DNA of 64,000 bases from Bdellovibrio bacteriovorus str. Tiberius. GTDB taxonomy: Bacteria; Bdellovibrionota; Bdellovibrionia; Bdellovibrionales; Bdellovibrionaceae. The stretch is from the NCBI RefSeq assembly GCF_000317895.1, contig NC_019567.1, positions 124,001 through 188,000 on the forward strand. The letters run 5' to 3'. The notes under the pieces are model-generated. The model had not been told where the DNA came from. It worked only from the letters and a program-made list of their open reading frames with translations, and did no database searches. Positions 61,871 through 64,000 of the stretch are shown here, piece after piece. The position numbers and the translations under genes were made by a program. Position 1 is the stretch's first letter. Each line of letters begins with the position of its first letter.

Positions 61871-62840
61871 TTGGATTGTCTTGTTCCTGTTTCTGGCAAG
61901 CTGCCAAAACTTAAGAACCCGGGAAGACATTCGCAAAACTCCGCAACCAACTCCGGGTCGTCCGGGTGTGACTCAACCGCGTCCGCCGGAAAATGTCGGC
62001 ACTCCGCCACCGATGGAATCAGATGAAGAAGACGTGGCTGAAACGCCACCACCTCCTCCGGCGCCGGTGATTCCGACGATGCCCAAGATCGGTGTGATCC
62101 TGGGTGGGGGCGGGGCCAAGACCTACGCGCACATTGGTTTCTTGCATGAACTGCAAAGAGCGAAAGTTCCAGTTTACGCTATCGGCGGGGTTGAATTTGC
62201 AGCTCCGATGGCGGCTCTTTACGCCAACAAAGAACTGGCCAACGATGTAGAGTGGCAGATGTTCAAGCTGAAGGATGAAGAAGTTCTGAAAAAATCCCTT
62301 CTGGGCGGCGTGAACAAAAATAACGAAGTGACGGTGCTGAAGGACTTTGTCGGTGTGGCATTCAACCGCGCCAAAGTGGAAGACTTTAAAGTCCCGTTTG
62401 CCTGTCCGTCATACAACTTGAAGAAGAATCAGGTTTACCTGATGAACCGCGGTGGCATCGATCAGTTGATGTACTCGTGCATGGCGTATCCGCCGTTCTT
62501 TAAGCCTTATCAGAACAGTGTGGCGGGGGTTCGCGATATCACGGCTTTGGCGAATTACCTGCGCCAAAAAGGCGCCAACTATATCGTGATGGTCAATGTG
62601 CTGCAGGCCCCGGGGGGCTCCAAGCCCTTCACGCTGGAGTCCAGCGCTACTGACAACGTCTTATGGAGTGAAATTGCGGGACTGTATAATAAGCCTTTGC
62701 CAGGAGTTGACACTGTCATCTCGCTTGATACATCCAGCTATGGTATTATGGATTTCGACAAGCGTCGTGAGATCATGAACAAGGGCGCAGACTCTGCCGC
62801 CCGTCAGTTGAAGGGTCTTACCCGCAAGTGGGGACTTTAG
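61839..62840 (+). CDS. Lipoprotein with inactive patatin-like domain
   Basis: The ATG at 61839, behind AGGACG, gives 333 residues; an upstream ATG at 61782 lies deep in tlyA and would hide the signal peptide. The lipobox is LFLASC, followed by a Pro-rich linker (about 35-85). The patatin fold is recognised by the oxyanion loop GVILGGGGAKTYAHIGFL (about 84-101). The nucleophile elbow reads IGGVEFAAPMAALYA (115-129), so the usual G-x-S-x-G Ser is Glu 119. The downstream DGG is also altered (GVRDIT). A pseudoenzyme in the envelope is therefore likely. Confidence 0.78.
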   Translation: MSSSFLPKKSSWIVLFLFLASCQNLRTREDIRKTPQPTPGRPGVTQPRPPENVGTPPPMESDEEDVAETPPPPPAPVIPTMPKIGVILGGGGAKTYAHIGFLHELQRAKVPVYAIGGVEFAAPMAALYANKELANDVEWQMFKLKDEEVLKKSLLGGVNKNNEVTVLKDFVGVAFNRAKVEDFKVPFACPSYNLKKNQVYLMNRGGIDQLMYSCMAYPPFFKPYQNSVAGVRDITALANYLRQKGANYIVMVNVLQAPGGSKPFTLESSATDNVLWSEIAGLYNKPLPGVDTVISLDTSSYGIMDFDKRREIMNKGADSAARQLKGLTRKWGL

Positions 62841-62848
62841 GAGAATTT

Positions 62849-64000
62849 ATGAGCAGAAAACCCATCTATGATATGAACATCTTTTCCGAGAGAAGAAAAA
62901 AAGCCGGGGAGCAAATCCCAGGTAGCGCCTTGGTAGTGGCTTCTCATCCGGAATACATCCGCAATCATGACTGTCATTTTCCGTACCGTCAGGATTCCAA
63001 TCTGTTTTATCTGACTGGCTGGGAAGAGCCTGAATCCGTTTTGATTCATCGTCCGGGTTTGACTCCAGAAACCGTGATGTTCGTGCGCCGTCGTGACGTG
63101 GAAAGAGAAACCTGGGATGGTTTCCGCTATGGACCGGAAGGCTGCGAGCGCGAATTTAAAATCGACAAAGCCTATCCGTTTGATGAACTGACCAAAGTGG
63201 CGCCTCAGCTTCTGAAAGAAGTGGATCGTGTTTATTACAGTCAGTACAAAAACCAGGAGATGGATCACAAGATGCAGGACATTCTGCAAACGGTGAAAGC
63301 TCTGCAGGGTCGCATGGGGAATGGTCTTTTGGCGATTCACGATGCGGATATTTTGCTGGGCGAACTTCGTCTGGTGAAATCTGAATACGAACTGACTCAG
63401 TTGCGTGAGGCGTGCGAAATTTCCGCTCAAGCCCATTTGGCAGCAATGCGTTTCACCCGCCCGGGTGTGACAGAGCGCCAGGTGCAAGGGGTGCTTGCGC
63501 ACAACTTCTATATGAGAGGCTCTGCCCGTGAAGGTTACAACTATATCGTGGCTTCCGGAAATGCCGCGACAACTTTGCACTACAACTTCAACGATCAGGT
63601 CTGCAAAGACGGTGATTTGCTGTTGATTGATGCTGGTGCGGAATTTAATTATTACACGGGCGATATCACCCGCACGTATCCGGTGAATGGCAAGTTCACG
63701 GACGAGCAGGCGCGTGTTTACGAAGGTGTGTTGAAAGTTCAAAAGCAGATTTGTGACTATGTAAAGCCAGGGATCTTCTTTAAAGACCTGCACGACATGG
63801 GCACGTCATTGCTGACGGATCTGATGCTGGATCTGGGTCTGTTGTCCGGTCGCAAGGATGATCTGATTCAGGCGCTGGCGCAGAAAAAGTATTATCCGCA
63901 CGGTATCGGCCACTGGCTGGGTATGGATGTGCATGATGCGGGTTTGTACTTTAAAAAGAATGAACCTCGTCCGATCGAAGCCAACATGTGCTTCACGATC
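62849..64000 (+). CDS. pepP: Xaa-Pro aminopeptidase (aminopeptidase P), 3' end missing
   Basis: The ATG at 62849, behind TTAGGAGAA, opens a frame that runs off the window end after 384 codons. An N-terminal AMP_N domain (about 1-135: HDCHFPYRQDSNLFYLTGWEEPE) precedes the M24 metallopeptidase domain. Metal ligands are visible as Asp in LLLIDAGAEFNYYTGDITRTYP (split LLLIDAGAEF / NYYTGDITRTYP, about 258-279) and His in HGIGHWLGMDVHD (about 351-363); the final Glu in EPRPIEANMCFTI is near the cut. The enzyme removes N-terminal residues before proline, usually in the cytoplasm. About 40-60 residues are probably missing at the C-terminus. Confidence 0.93.
   Translation, partial: MSRKPIYDMNIFSERRKKAGEQIPGSALVVASHPEYIRNHDCHFPYRQDSNLFYLTGWEEPESVLIHRPGLTPETVMFVRRRDVERETWDGFRYGPEGCEREFKIDKAYPFDELTKVAPQLLKEVDRVYYSQYKNQEMDHKMQDILQTVKALQGRMGNGLLAIHDADILLGELRLVKSEYELTQLREACEISAQAHLAAMRFTRPGVTERQVQGVLAHNFYMRGSAREGYNYIVASGNAATTLHYNFNDQVCKDGDLLLIDAGAEFNYYTGDITRTYPVNGKFTDEQARVYEGVLKVQKQICDYVKPGIFFKDLHDMGTSLLTDLMLDLGLLSGRKDDLIQALAQKKYYPHGIGHWLGMDVHDAGLYFKKNEPRPIEANMCFTI

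Noticed and set aside
1..64000. tRNA, rRNA, CRISPR array, insertion sequence or prophage
   Set aside because: No cloverleaf, repeat-spacer pattern, transposase or phage structural gene was seen on either strand.

Overview
The window looks like chromosomal DNA of a Bdellovibrio-type predatory bacterium, most likely Bdellovibrio bacteriovorus or a close relative. This is inferred from remembered gene content and from roughly 50% GC, not from a database search. The DNA is Gram-negative in character: Tol-type envelope proteins, outer-membrane and lipoprotein genes, and two GT51 peptidoglycan polymerases. Genes are tightly packed with many 1-4 base overlaps. No tRNA, rRNA, insertion sequence, prophage or CRISPR array was seen. 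Both ends cut a gene (typA/bipA at the left, an aminopeptidase P gene at the right).

Layout. 1-2.9 kb: end of bipA followed by an ABC-2 exporter pair. 2.9-5.7 kb (minus): PAP2 phosphatase, NAD-dependent epimerase, monofunctional transglycosylase and a DUF523 protein, coupled by overlaps. 5.8-7.3 kb: motA-motB stator genes. 7.3-9.3 kb (minus): nagZ and a secreted protein. 9.4-14.2 kb: three exported proteins, the first TadG-like and the next two with Gly-rich tails, ending at a strong terminator. 14.3-18.4 kb (minus): a degenerate NtrC-like protein followed by amgK-, murU- and namZ-like genes, a probable MurNAc salvage operon. 18.6-28.9 kb (minus): a sigma-54 activator, an MscS channel, an MsbA-like ABC exporter, uvrA and a class A PBP. 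29-31.7 kb (minus): a periplasmic coiled-coil protein with a sigma-28-like promoter, an MscL with an added zinc ribbon, and a DUF481 outer-membrane protein.

31.8-36.8 kb (plus): a small conserved protein, ftsE, ftsX, an EnvC-like LytM factor, a CtpA protease and a secreted protein. 36.9-40.5 kb (minus): two exported proteins of unknown function, one of 921 residues. 40.6-41.4 kb: thioredoxin plus a secreted partner. 41.5-47.9 kb (minus): tolQ, tolR, a TolA/TonB-like protein, tolB, glnE and a cyclophilin, with no pal. 48-48.8 kb (minus): a GDPD-like membrane protein. 49-54.8 kb (plus): an Rrf2/IscR-like regulator followed by sufB, sufC, sufD, sufS and nfu. 55.4-57.9 kb (minus): a zinc-protease-like lipoprotein and a secreted partner. 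58.3-64 kb (plus): xseA, xseB, ispA, tlyA, a patatin-like pseudoenzyme lipoprotein and pepP.

The dominant theme is envelope and peptidoglycan work: synthesis (two GT51 enzymes), septal hydrolase control (FtsEX/EnvC-like), sugar salvage (NagZ, NamZ, MurU, AmgK), envelope energisation (Tol) and mechanosensing (MscS, MscL). This suits a predator that rebuilds its own wall while digesting the prey's. The best candidates for undescribed biology are the exported-protein operon at 9.4-14.2 kb, the salvage operon headed by a dead-AAA+ protein, the zinc-ribbon MscL and the patatin-like pseudoenzyme.
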